A stretch of 64,000 nucleotides of DNA from positions 124,001-188,000 of the forward strand of contig JBBPTG010000008.1 of assembly GCA_038093975.1 (NCBI GenBank). The letters are read 5' to 3'. Under the pieces are notes generated by a model, which was given only the letters and a program-made list of their open reading frames with translations, was not told the origin of the DNA and did no database searches. The stretch comes from Chalciporus piperatus. Its lineage: Eukaryota; Basidiomycota; Agaricomycetes; Boletales; Boletaceae. The position numbers and the translations under genes are program-made. Below, one piece after another: positions 22,140 to 33,338 of this stretch (position 1 is its first letter; every line of letters starts with the position of its first letter).

Positions 22140-23156
22140 TGCGCAAGGTAATAATAGAGCCAGTGGCATCAAACTCAAATGCAAGCATTTACCATTTCCT
22201 CACGTGATCACTAGTCCCCCTATCCGTCTTGACCACAGATCATCACCACTCTCGCGGTGCTCCGAAACTGAAAAAACTCAGTCTACACGGCCTGGAACCC
22301 TGGAGAGTCCTGCTCGATTTTATATACCTATTCAGCTTTTCGAGTTGACAGATATCGTCCTCTGTGACCTGTTCTCTCCATCTGCTCCGTCGCCGTCGTC
22401 GTCAAACACGAAATCTGACCAAGACTTTTGAGAGCGACGTCATCATCCAGCTCGCCAACATTTCCCTGACAGGAAGATGTGGAGAAATTCGCCTTCTACA
22501 AGCGTACGCGACAGTTTTGTAGCGGGCAAGTATGAGGAACTGGTGTATTGGACATTGGTGTTTTCTGCAATTCGGGAGATGCGAGTTGAATTCTAAATGG
22601 CCTTGAAATGGCCGGTGCCAGCTCTGGTGCTCCGGCACGGAAATTCAGCCCACAGACCGACTCTCCTCAGAATATCTTTGATGAGACAATCACATCCGTC
22701 ATACGGTGTATCCGGCGGCCCAAATGCCGTGATATGGCGTTGAGGAATCCGGTTTAGGTGCCTGGTTCAGCATCACCTTCCGTAAAGAATTATTATGGCT
22801 CTCTCGAAGTGACAGATCTAGAAACGTGTGCCCGGTTTGGGTAATAATAAAACGGGTCATTTAAACTCACTTGCGCCGATTAAGCAAAATAATTTAGGTT
22901 CTGGTTGCCTGTCTCTCAAAGACAGCCTTCCGTTTCAGAAAGATGGAACGAAGCGGAGATCAGGTGAAATTCTTCGCGCCCCGTACGCCCGATGGAGTTG
23001 AAAGGCTTCTCGAGGAAATAAAGATGTAATTGACCCAAAGGCGTTAGGTAGGAGAGTTCTATGATCGAGGCATTTATAGAGAGCAAATTACCACTGGGAT
23101 ATTACTTACACAGGCGATAATTAACGTGCTGCTCGTTTTCATGGTTCGGCGAGAGA
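22140..23156. other. Intergenic, about 1 kb, no supported gene
   Basis: Upstream of COX20 and downstream of the K+/H+ exchange gene. Short frames on both strands lack domains and splice logic. Confidence 0.5.
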
Positions 23157-24434
23157 TCACGATCCGCCTAGGCGGCCGCGTACTTGTTCTACGGCACGAT
23201 ACATGTCCGCTGCTGCGGATTCAGGAAGGCCAAACATTTCGAGAATCCGGGGTATCGCCTTGCGTGTAAGGAGGATACGGTCCGATGGTTGGTGATCGCT
23301 ACTGGTTGATGGAGATACCCCTGGCAGGGGAACGGCATCCGTTTGCTCAGAAATTCGGCTTTTCTCCGAGGATGCCGATGCTTGAGAGCTCGATGGGAGG
23401 TTTTGGGAGGTTCGGGACGAAGCGGAGAAAACATATAGTTCATCGAATTGTGAGCTTGGTTTTGGCTCGATCAGGCCGCGATTGAGGAGAGAGTATAGAT
23501 ATTGGGAGGATCTATAAGCTGCGTTCACGTACGAAAGATTTACGAGGAAGCAACACGTGCGTTATTAGTGCACAGGGCATGAAAGAGAGACTGGCTTACC
23601 TCTATAGTGTGACCACGATCTCCAAACACAATAGAAAAAGGGCAAATTGGGTATCAGTGCTGAAGAGCATTAAAGGCGGGTGCGTCGGAATGGGAAGCAA
23701 AGGTGAGACTTAAAATGAGCGGAGAACAAAGGGTACCCACGTATCAGCATGATAGGTGTGGTCAGAGGGGCGAGGAACATCCAGAGATAGAAACCTCTTC
23801 GATGCTGGGGTTCGCGTATTTCCAGAAGTGCTTGTAGGTGGGCGAGCGATGGATGGGTGGCGCATCGCGAGTCATTGGCAGAAGTGGAAAATACAGGAGG
23901 ATAGATAAGGGGTATCTATTTGCGAAAGACACGCCAAACTCTGAACACTAGGGCGAAGAGGAATGGAGCCTACCGTTGGAGACGAATGAAGTCCTCCACT
24001 GTTCTTCTGAGCACCTTGGACTTGTTGACTCGATGCGTTCGGGGGTACAGCAGGACCCAACGATGGGTCAACGCTCTTCAGTGCCAGCTCCTCAAAGTCT
24101 ATTCGATCAGCTATGCGTTCACCTAACTCGTAAGTTCGTAGCTATCTCGCGTGAATTAGGCTTTAGCTCACTCGCGACACCCTGCGAGGACCACACACAC
24201 CTTCCAACTGCCTTCCGGTGCTTTCCCGAGGTTGGCCCATGTGTTTGAAGCCTTTTCCGTCAACATCTTGAGTAGTCTTTTGCCCCCAGAGAGTTCTCCT
24301 GGTGTACGATCCGGGGAGACGAGGTCAAAGTGGTAGAAGACCAACATTCTGTTGGCATTAAAGACGGAGTGTGGTTTCAACTTTGCATCTGGATGTGCCT
24401 TTGCCCTCGCGAGAGGAAGTGCGATGATACGCAT
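23157..24434 (-). CDS. Mitochondrial K+-H+ exchange-related protein
   Basis: Five exons (24434-24201, 24141-23974, 23915-23741, 23659-23600, 23518-23157) give 332 aa. The family core (Mit_KHE1, yeast YDL183C) is clear: MRIIALPLAR at the start, WANLGKAPEGSWK, LGERIADRIDFEELALKS, then SLAHLQALLEIREPQHRRGF. Two membrane segments follow: LWMFLAPLTTPIMLIP and PNLPFFYCVWRSWSHYR. The C-terminus is Ser-rich and variable. Homologues are inner-membrane proteins needed for mitochondrial K+/H+ exchange, possibly as regulators rather than the exchanger itself. The start is the ATG where conservation begins, 17 codons inside a longer frame. It is divergent from the next gene. Confidence 0.87.
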
Positions 24435-24575
24435 TGACTGGGCCCTGTTCTGTAGTAAGTTCATCGTATGCAACTGGCGGGTCAAAGTCCGTCGGGAGAC
24501 AAGGTAGCGAGCACGTGATCTAGTGGGCGTCGATGGTCGTGCTGGTGTTTCAACGCAAGTTCACCAACTGCCACG

Positions 24576-25104
24576 ATGAACTCTCCTGATCCAGGCTCGC
24601 CCATATCCACCGATACTTCTGAATCACCACCCCCAGATGACTTCCAATTCTCAAACCGTGATCAGCAACAAATCTTGAGTCCCGCCGACCCTAGGCTCAG
24701 TAACATCCAGTCCTCATTTCCTGCATCATCAACATCGGGTTCCTCGAAGCGTCGCCTCCCCGAAAGATCCTCCCTTGAACAGTCACGTCGTGACCCCAAG
24801 TCTAGGAGACGAGAGGATGTCATGGGCGCAGCGAGCTCTTCGAGGAGAATGATGGTCGAAGGACAGGGTGGCCACATGGTCGGCGGTTTTGGCGGGCCTA
24901 TGGGAAGCGGCCCGTTCCTGTCGAGAGGGGACTACGGCTTGCGCCGGGACAAGGAGGAGCTGATTGATCTATCTTTGGTAGAGCAGCTAAGGCAAGGTCA
25001 GTCACGATGGCTTTCGGTGGCTCCTCGTCCCAATCTTCTTATCCCTTTGCTGGTCAGACTTCGGAGATCCATTTCTGGATTCTGGCCTGAAGCATCTCAG
25101 CTAA
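24576..25104 (+). CDS. Small hypothetical protein, Ser/Pro-rich
   Basis: Two exons (24576-24996, 25058-25104; intron 61 bp) give 155 aa. I do not recognise it. The N-terminal 60 residues are Ser/Pro-rich and probably disordered. A basic stretch (SSKRRLPERSSLEQSRRDPK) and a Gly/Met-rich stretch follow. The C-terminus KEELIDLSLVEQLRQDFGDP looks structured, perhaps one helix. The intron join is supported because it extends that helix before a stop. The ATG lies 141 bp from the divergent mitochondrial gene, so they probably share a promoter. Confidence 0.6.
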
Positions 25105-25611
25105 TCGAACAACTACTGGTGGGTAGCATCGACAAAGCGAACTCGACTGTTCCGCTTACCCGTCGACGGTAGCTCTCCCCACTATCCTGTCTCTGAACAG
25201 TCTCTGAACACATCACGATCACGAACGCAGTTAATTACGTATTAAGAACGTAGCACGTACAACCCTTGTTCAGTTCTTTCTCTGAATTCCCCCCAAACCA
25301 TCCATGCTCATTGCGATGAGCGGTACCGTGAGGCACCCAATGGGCACGATGCGGACTCCGATGCATTTCGCCGGACCCAGCTTATTGCTATTGGAACGGC
25401 TGTGACTATGCTCTTGGATATTTGTAGGGATCCCAAACTTGCTTTGCTCTTTGTGAACTCGGAACTGCTAGCGACTGTCTCACCTGACTGCTCAATCCCG
25501 AAGATATGCCGTTATCCAGATCACATATAGCGAGCTTGTCCACTTGCCGGTTCTTACCCCGCATTCCCCAGCCTCCCTGATACTCGATCGTTTGGCCACC
25601 CCAAGTCCAAG
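25105..25611. other. Intergenic, about 500 bp, no supported gene
   Basis: Nothing recognisable beyond the promoter of the dioxygenase gene. Confidence 0.5.
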
Positions 25612-26773
25612 ATGGTTCGCCAGTACAAGCATCTTACACGTTCGTTGTTTCTTCCTATCCTCTACATCGCATACTAATATGTCTATAAACAGCTGAGCAA
25701 GTTGACTTCTTTATGGAGAATGGTTTCGTCGTCGTGAAGAACAGCTTCACGAAAGAGAAGGCTGCAGAATGGACCGAGAACATCTGGGTCCGTCTCGGCC
25801 TTGACCCGAACGACAAGACCACTTGGGATAGAGAACGGATCCACATGCCACATCACAAGCGCGAGGACGTGGCGACATTTGCCCCTAAGGTATGTTCAGC
25901 CTGAACGTCATGTTCTCCGCCTCATGCTGTTGTAGGTGTGGGAAATTATGAAGGAACTCCTCGGTGGCGAGGAACGCATCGATCAATCCAGCGGTTCCTG
26001 GGGTGATTCCTTTATCGTGAACCTTGGCACAGATGCCCTCGAGAAGGTCGATACTGTCGACCCCAAAGACCTCGACAATTGGCATGTTGACGGCGATTTC
26101 TTTGTATGTCCTTATTCAACGAATGTTCGCAGATGACTCATCAACCATACAGGTCCACTACCTCGATTCCCCAGAACAAGCTCTGCTAGTCATTCCCGTC
26201 TTTTCGGACATCAAGCCCCGCGGGGGAGGCACTTTCATCGCCCCCGAGGGTATCGACATGGTTGCGAAGTACTTGGCCGCCCACCCTGAAGGTGTTCTCC
26301 CAACGGGCATGTCTTTCACCCCGTCCACCTCCACCTACGCCGACCCCAAGGATGACCCTGGGCACTATTCCCACCTCCAAGAGGTCAAGAAGTGCACCAA
26401 GTTCTTTGAGATTACCGGCGAAGTCGGCGACGTCATTCTCCTTCACCCTCTCATGCTGCACTCGGCCTCGAAGAACCAGCTTCGTATCCCTCGTATCATC
26501 ACCAACCCTCCCGTTTCAGTCAGGGAGCCATTCAACTTCAACCGGGAGAATCCTGATGATTTCAGCTTGGTCGAGAAAAAGACTCTCAAAGCTCTCGGCG
26601 TTGACCGGTTTGATTGCAGGATAACGACGGAACGCAAGAGGATAATTGCTAAGGGCAAAGCAGCCAAGGATAAGCTGAAATTGGATGAAGAGAGGAGGTT
26701 GGCGGAACTCGCTGCCAAGAAACATATGGCTGCCGGGATTTCTTCGTTGCCTGCTCCCATCTCTGTTGCTTGA
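25612..26773 (+). CDS. Phytanoyl-CoA dioxygenase-like 2-oxoglutarate/Fe(II) oxygenase, copy 1
   Basis: Four exons (25612-25639, 25693-25889, 25936-26103, 26153-26773) give 337 aa. Iron ligands are visible: WHVDGDFFVH supplies the HxD pair, and LLHPLMLHSASKN the distal His. The Arg in LRIPRIITNPP is the likely 2-oxoglutarate binder. The N-terminus LTPEQVDFFMENGFVVVK is typical of PhyH proteins. The substrate is unknown; fungal members hydroxylate lipids or secondary metabolites. The C-terminus ends in a charged helix and PAPISVA, shared with copy 2; there is no clear peroxisomal signal. It is followed 660 bp later by a paralogue with the same exon pattern. No biosynthetic core enzyme lies nearby. 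Confidence 0.88.
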
Positions 26774-27431
26774 ATGGTTCTATGTATGGCGTTATGTTAT
26801 CCAAGACCTGTCGTATATACCTTGTATTGTCAAAAGTCAATTCAGAGCCTTTCGATCGTCAACAATAAGTAGCGGGTATAACGTTGGGTAGAACATGCTA
26901 GTTCCAAAATCTGGGCTCACCCCCACAAAGTATCCGAAGCGATTGAGACAAGCACAGAAGATTCCGTCCGTAGTACTAAAAACACTTCAACGCCGCTCTC
27001 CCATCGTAAGACGAAATGACATGGCGAATACGGGTGCTGTTGTGAGACCCATGGCCAACTGACAACCCCGCAGGTTGCTCAGTTCTCCCCCTCATCTAAG
27101 ATGTAGATCTGACAGGCTAAAATGGTGGATCCGCCCAGGTACCTTTTCTGATGAGACCTTAAATTGATTGATCCGAGAATGTGGACATGTCTCATAGGCT
27201 TCCAGGTCATGCGTACACAATGTTAATGGGCATCCTATTTTATCCGCTCGAGGTTTCGTGTTGGTCTCGTGGTCACGGCAAACATACAAACGGACAACCG
27301 TCTCAGATTATCACCCAAGTTCCCTGCCTAGAAGGACTTTCGAGTACAGAACTAACCCCAATCACTCTCAGGCCAACGATTGAAATTAGTATTCAGTCCG
27401 GTCAAAGTTGCTTGAGCACCTAAGAGCAAAG
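26774..27431. other. Spacer between the two dioxygenase copies, no supported gene
   Basis: No recognisable coding or repeat structure. Confidence 0.5.
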
Positions 27432-28607
27432 ATGGTTAGGGAATACAAGTACCTTACCCGTACGTCCCAAATATGCAATGTCATTCAACTGAAGGCTTGA
27501 CGTTGGAGTAGCTGAACAGGTGGACTTCTTCATGGAAAATGGCTATGTTGTGATCAAACAAGCCTTCACCAAAGAGAAGTCAGCCGACTGGACTAAAAAG
27601 CTTTGGATCCGTCTTGGATTTGACCCCAATGACAAATCAACCTGGCCCACAGACAAGGATCGTATTCATATGCCTGTACACAACCGGGAAGCTGTCAAGA
27701 TATTTGCGCCAAAGGTATGAAGTACATGTACGATGACGAACCCTGGACTCAGACGTTCATAGGCTTGGGGAGCAATGACAGAACTCCTTGGGGGCGAAGA
27801 TCGTATCGCCGAAAACAGCGGTTATTGGGGTGATTCTTTCATCGTCAACCTGGGCTCAGAAGAATTGGCGCGTCAGTCGGAATCGCTTCGCCCTCCTGAA
27901 CTTGATAACTGGCATGTCGATGGCGACTTCTTCGTAAGTCCCTCCCGATAAGAGACATTGATAACTTGAGTGACACGCTCGACGCACAGGTTCACTTTCT
28001 CGACTCCCCTGAACAAGGCCTCCTTGTGATTCCTATTTTCTCGAATATCCAACCCCGTGGTGGCGGAACCTATATCTGTCCCGAGGGAATCAACTTGATC
28101 GCGAACCTCCTCGCCTCGCACTCCGAAGGAATGTTGCCCAGCCCGGGTCTCTGGCTTACTCCCTCGAACACGAAGTATGCCGATCCAAAAGAGGATCCCG
28201 GTGCCTGGTCCCACCTGGAGGAGATCAAGAGATGCAACAACTTCGTCGAGGTGACTGGGGAGATCGGCGACGTCGTGCTCTTGCACCCACTGATGCTGCA
28301 CTCTGCGTCCAAGAATCACCTCCGCATTCCAAGAGTCATCACAAACCCACCCGTGGCATTGAAAGAACCTTTCAACTTCAGCCGAGAGAACCCAGATGAT
28401 TACAGTCTGGTCGAGTTGAAGACATTGAAGGCTCTGGGTGTCGACCGATTGGATTACAAGATCACTACTGAACGCCGTGAGGTCGTACCCGAGAGAGTGA
28501 GGATTCAGCAGAAGATGTTGGAGGAAGAGAAGAAGAGGCTTGCAGACCTTGGTGCAGCGAACCACCAATCGGCCGTGACTTCCCCGGTGCCCATCTCGGT
28601 AGCATAG
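27432..28607 (+). CDS. Phytanoyl-CoA dioxygenase-like 2-oxoglutarate/Fe(II) oxygenase, copy 2
   Basis: Four exons (27432-27459, 27512-27714, 27763-27933, 27990-28607) give 339 aa. It aligns with copy 1 from end to end: the same 28-nt first exon, the same intron phases, NWHVDGDFFVH, LLHPLMLHSASKNH and LRIPRVITNPP. Differences cluster in the middle (around SLRPPELD) and in the last 40 residues. All catalytic residues are kept, so both copies should be active. Tandem duplication is the simplest origin; diverged substrates or expression are possible but unseen in the sequence. Confidence 0.88.
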
Positions 28608-28922
28608 TTTTCCATGGTATATGTATAGTTTTTATACGTCTCATCCAATCACAGCAGACTCCCGAGAATGATGAGGAGAAGTCGGAGTGGTTGTAATGTG
28701 GAAAGAAACACAGTTGCACCCGGCTACAATGTGAGTCGTGCAAACAAGTGCAGTGGTGCCAATTTCAAGTACGAACCTGCATTCGCCGCTTCCGTCGAAT
28801 TCCGACTCTACAAGTACACGTTTGCTGGCGAACACCAGTAATAGCCAGGTCAACGGACCCGTATTGCTAACATTTGACTGCGCACAGCGGCCATTTCCCC
28901 TACAGTTGCCAGTTAGACTCGG
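28608..28922. other. Intergenic, about 315 bp
   Basis: No gene seen; presumably the terminator of the dioxygenase copy and the promoter of the transporter. Confidence 0.5.
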
Positions 28923-30068
28923 ATGTCTTCTAACGGACTTCAGAATGTTATCGGGATGGCTCTCGCAATGGGAGCTGCATCTTACATGGTCGGTCTAGCG
29001 CCGTTGTCCATGTCAATCTCTAGTGCGTAATCAAACAAGCATAGTCTAGATACCAGACGCGTCTAACAAACCTCGGAAGAAAAGCATCTATCCATGTTGT
29101 CCCACCTCGGGACCGGTCTCCTCATCGGCACGGCACTTGGGGTGATTTTTCCCGAGTGAGTTTCAAACCAAAGATCAGTTCGTCAGTGATATTGACCATC
29201 ACAGGGGCATCGAAGAACTAGTGACTGGTGCTCACGACCAAAGCTCTCACTCATTTAGCATCGGGTTCCCAATCTTGCTTGGGTTCGCCTTCATGTTTCT
29301 TGTGGAAGAATACGTGTCTCCACACACACAACCACTCCATTCGTCACCATCTCAGTCGGGCGAGCCTATTTTCGCTGTCAACCTGGAAGAACTAGAGCAT
29401 CAAGAACAGGGACTCCAAAACCATACCCATCCCGAAAACCCCTCTCAACATCAATTCAAAACAGGCAGCACCCAACGAGCCTATTCGCTGACACTCGGTT
29501 TGATCGTCCATGCGCTCGTCGATGGTTATGCCTTAGGTGTCTCTGCGTCAAGCACGCATTCGCCCCATTTATCCTTCATTGTATTTGTAGCGATTATGAT
29601 CCACAAAGGCATGCGTTTTAATCTTCCCCGTTTCGTGAACTAACCACAAACGAACTAGCACCGACTGCACTTGCTTTGACTGCCTCGCTTCTTGCCAATT
29701 CGCTCCCCGTGACGAATTGCAAGAAGCATCTGCTCTACTTCAGTCTAGCCACTCCCGTGAGCTCGATTTTATCGTATGCCGTCTACGCTATCCCCTCCGA
29801 GAACGCCACTGGTCGGCCCGGCGGTCCCCTTCTGTTCAGCGTAAGTCATTCGATAAGAATCTTTTCGACTTGTCTCCAGTAGACCAAACCAAATCTGTAG
29901 GGTGGCACGTTCCTGTATGTGGCTGCGGTGCTACAGCCCGTATCTGATCATGCACGAGAACCATCCGAATCTCTCAGCGAGGTTAGTAAATCCGTTCGTA
30001 ACGCGCTACTCGTGGGTGGGATGTTCCTTCCTATGCTTCTTAGTCGGTTGGTGGTGCACGCGCACTGA
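28923..30068 (+). CDS. ZIP-family metal transporter, ZIP9/Atx2 type
   Basis: Five exons (28923-29022, 29080-29155, 29205-29608, 29659-29840, 29901-30068) give 309 aa. About eight membrane segments are visible. Family landmarks are HLGTGLLIGTALGVIFPEG near the N-terminus, a His-rich cytosolic loop, HALVDGYALGVSAS (metal-site helix) and IMIHKAPTALALTASLL. GGTFLYVAAVLQ and LLVGGMFLPMLLS follow near the C-terminus. ZIP9 and yeast Atx2 are Golgi transporters moving zinc or manganese into the cytosol. The HKAP motif can be built only with a GC donor at 29609 (GC-AG intron); the nearby GT would give a different, non-conserved reading. Confidence 0.87.
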
Positions 30069-30221
30069 GAAATATAGACCAATGTTCCTTGAATCCTTCG
30101 TCGCTTAAGTGCAGGCGGCATGGCGTCCATTAGCGCTCGAGTATAATTAGCTAGAAGCGAATTCTTTCGGATAGGTGTTCGGGAGGCGTGTGCGTGTTTG
30201 AGATCTATTCTCCATCGATCC

Positions 30222-31499
30222 ATGTCGTCGGCGGGGACAGATTCAGAAAGTGAGCGGGACTCAACCCCTCCGCCGCCACCGAAGCGCGTCCGCCAGTCCG
30301 ATTCGCCAAAGACCGTGACTGGCGGCAACACTCATGTCAAGAACGTCACCAACATCCCCACCAGTTCTACTTCTTCTACCTCCACTTCGTCGTCAGTGAT
30401 GATGAACAACCCATCTGATTTGCCTCCGCTCTCGGTCTCGATACTCGGCGTCGAGCCATTGGACGATTTCATAAGGGAGATCGCAGATTTCGTACACCAT
30501 ATGATCATGGCGAGGCCTAACTTGGGTCCTGACGCCAAAGTGGAGGTCGAGGCGAAGCTTGGTATCCTCAGAGACCGGGTCAGTGGTCAGAGACTCGCTG
30601 TGCCGGTGCTAGTGGAGACGAGTGCGTGTTTTGAAACGCCTTCGACGCGAACGCTGATTTGTTGACGCCTCAATCTACGCAGTCCTGGTTCCAAAGGAGA
30701 TCGACCTCCGTTTTGAATCAAACATGTCTGCCGTTGGTATCTAATTTCTATTTACCTCCGAATGACTACTTTTCAACCAACGAGGATACTCATGTCCGTG
30801 TGTTTGATTTCTAGATGCAACACAGACATTTCAATACCATCCTGAACGAGCTTCAACGCAAGTCTTCAGAACCGTCGTACCCAGCGTCTCCGCTCGAGTA
30901 TAGGCACTTCAAACTCGTAGACTCGTTCTACGCGCCCGACAACCCGCGCGAGAGGGAAAAGATTCGGGTGACGCGTGACGAGAAGAGTGGGTCGGTCATT
31001 GAGGTCACGAAGAAGGTGAGATTGGGGGATCTTAACATTTATTCACCCAAGAGGGCTGCCGATTGGAGGGTTAGCGTTAGTTTGGAAGTTCCAGGTAAGG
31101 TGGACTCCGAGGTGGTGACCGCAAGCATTGATGCATTTATTCATAGTTCCCCATCCAGTGGGGACACCAACGCACACGAGAAGAAAGGACAGGATCTGCT
31201 ACTCGCATGAAGAGTTTAATATTGACCTGACCCAGGTAATATCCACCGCTAGCCCTAACAGTCCGGTGAGTGTGATAGTTCAAGACCATCCCGTGGTTCA
31301 TCGAACCGTCTAGCAGCCCGAGACGCTACACGAGTTGGAAGTGGAAATTGCACGATCTGGATTTCTGTTGTCGACGGCCGCGAAACGAGCAGATCCCAAC
31401 GCATCAGAATTCGAACGAAACGCGTTCGATGAGCTGATGCGATCATTTGTGAATAATGCACGGATTCTTGTGAAGAATGCGAGCGAGGGATGGCACTGA
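30222..31499 (+). CDS. CET1: mRNA capping enzyme RNA 5'-triphosphatase (beta subunit, Cet1-like)
   Basis: Five exons (30222-30621, 30683-30732, 30815-31094, 31147-31265, 31317-31499) give 343 aa. It removes the gamma phosphate from nascent RNA before guanylation. Metal-dependent tunnel motifs are visible: VEVEAKLGILRDR (first Glu-x-Glu strand), LRFESNMSA, KVRLGDLNIYSP, ADWRVSVSLE, RRKDRICYSH and HELEVEIARS (last Glu-x-Glu strand). The N-terminal 100 residues are Ser/Pro-rich and disordered, as in yeast Cet1. The second intron uses a weak GTTGGT donor, chosen because it keeps frame into the conserved HFNTILNEL. Confidence 0.9.
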
Positions 31500-31621
31500 T
31501 CAGATTATGACCCACTTGTGAAAACTCCATGACCAATGAAAACTCATAACTGTACATCGTGTACACGAATACCGGGTATTAGGCATGTAAAATACTGTAG
31601 CAAAGCCTCCAGCAAAGCACG

Positions 31622-33249
31622 TCAGACACCAGCAACTTCGACCAAGTCGCCGTCCTCTAAATCGGCATCTCCGATTTCCGCGTCAAAGTCCATCTTGTCT
31701 CCATCAACCATTAATCGAGGGAAAGGAACACCTTTCTTTCCCGTTTTGCCTGGAGCCGCGTCATGGGAATAATTGTCGGGCAACTCTGCAGCTTTGAGGA
31801 ACGCCTTTACGATCGCTCCACAAGTCGTTGTCTTGCGGACGGTGAGGGAGAATGTTTTGTCCTTGGTGGCCGCGGATCGGAAGTTAAGTTTGATTGTGTC
31901 CCCTCCTTCGGCTTCCGACTCGGAATCGGACTCTTGTGCCGCAGACGGGGATTGTTCCGATGCAATATCTTGAAGTGAAGGAGATGGTGCCGGATTGTTT
32001 CGATTGTTACGAATGTACTCGTCCGTGTGTTTGTCGCATGCCTCTATTTGTACGGTTGAGCAGTTTCGACCTAATTCAGGTGACACAAACGCACCCATTT
32101 CCCCCGATGCCCATATGTGAAGACTATTGGGAGTCCCTGATGCAAAGACGCGCCGATGGTCATGCGTGACCACGAGATGTTCCACCAATACGCCTGCCAG
32201 ATCGGCCAGTTCCTCGAATAACTCCCGAAAAGTGTCGTTCTGAATTGATGATTAATAGGTCAGTCAGTAGACCACGGAGCAATTGGCAGGGTTCGCACTC
32301 GTCTCATTTTGAAAATCCATGATTGCTCTTTCGCTGCCGTGTTGAGTGGATGTGGACGCCAGAGCACTTTGATAGCGACAGCTTCGGGACCACCTTCTGG
32401 TTCTGGTTCAAGGCGAGCGTTCTGCATCTGCTTTCTGACAGATTCTGCAATCCTGGCCAAGTCAGGGTCCAATTCTATCGTATCCGTGGAGTCTTCCCCG
32501 GATGCGGGAGATGGTGCGCGGGGTTGCGGCGGTTGTACTGCGAGCGCTTGTCTGATAGATGTTTGTCAGCGGGTTGTAAATGCGTTCGAATGGAGGATTG
32601 CTGACCTGACCAGGTACATTGCGTTTGCCCGTTGATGAGCGGGTAGTGCTGGGGGCGGTGTGAGCGATTTAGAACGACTGCGTTCTCGTTTCCGTTTGTT
32701 CGGTGACGGGGTCTGGGAATTCCCGGATGTATGCTCCACAATTTGGATGTCATCATCTTCGTTATCCGAGGAGAGTCTGAAACATTGTCAGATACGGGAA
32801 TGATTGGGGGTCAAATCGAGGGGATGCAGTCACGCGCAAGGTACGAGTACGAGAAGCTACTCGACTAGCGGGACCCGATGCACGATGAGGACCGGACGCA
32901 CAGTTTGACTGTATCGGGCCGTTGCCAGCGGGGACGGTCTTCCTGTTTCTGTTTCTTCTTCTTCCGTGGCCGCGGGGATGAATCCTCGTCGGACAGATCG
33001 TCCGACTCGTTGAGTGGTTGGACGGATGGCGCTGCTTCTGATGAAAGATGAGCTGGGGCGAGCCGAGACGCGGAGCCTGAGGCGCTTACTGGCTGCGAAT
33101 TGTCCGAGCTGCTTCCAGTGCTGGGCTGTTCTTCCTCTGTTTCTTCTAAACTGGTCGTCCTCGTCCTGTACCGTTGTCGCGCTCGCAAGTTGTGTCTCGT
33201 CTGCTGTCTTTGCCTGTCTCGACACCAGACGCGGTCGTGGACGCGACAT
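31622..33249 (-). CDS. Rad60/Esc2-like protein with tandem SUMO-like domains
   Basis: Exons 32239-31622, 32551-32299, 32776-32606 and 32902 up to about 33200 read in one frame. From N to C: an acidic/basic disordered region with KKKKQKQ, the probable SUMO-interacting motif DDDIQIVE, a helical segment, a first SUMO-like domain (AIKVLWRPHP...SWIFKM) and a second (DTIKLNFRSA...PRLMVDGDKMDFD...DLVEVAGV). Rad60 and Esc2 work with Smc5-Smc6 and SUMO ligases in recombination repair. The first exon is uncertain: the ATG at 33249 opens another frame, and no standard intron joined it cleanly. A 51-bp GTGCGT...ATAG segment inside the last exon could be an in-frame intron. A further SMC6 gene lies 29 kb away. 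Confidence 0.8.
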
Positions 33250-33338
33250 GGTCGACCTGGTCAATGGTCATGACCACGGCCGTGGGAAATTCACGACACC
33301 AATATCGTCACACGACCGTCACGTCACGCCAGTCCGTC

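Noticed and set aside
27873..28568. 231-codon minus-strand frame opposite dioxygenase copy 2
   Set aside because: Antisense shadow; the plus-strand frame has all catalytic residues and matched introns.
25612..30068. Possible secondary-metabolite cluster around the two dioxygenases and the ZIP transporter
   Set aside because: No synthase, P450, methyltransferase or pathway regulator; the ZIP9/Atx2 type is housekeeping.
32865..33188. Start of the acidic Rad60/Esc2 frame at 33188
   Set aside because: The apparent initiator is TTG, not ATG, so it is not accepted as the true start; the frame itself is kept as an internal exon.
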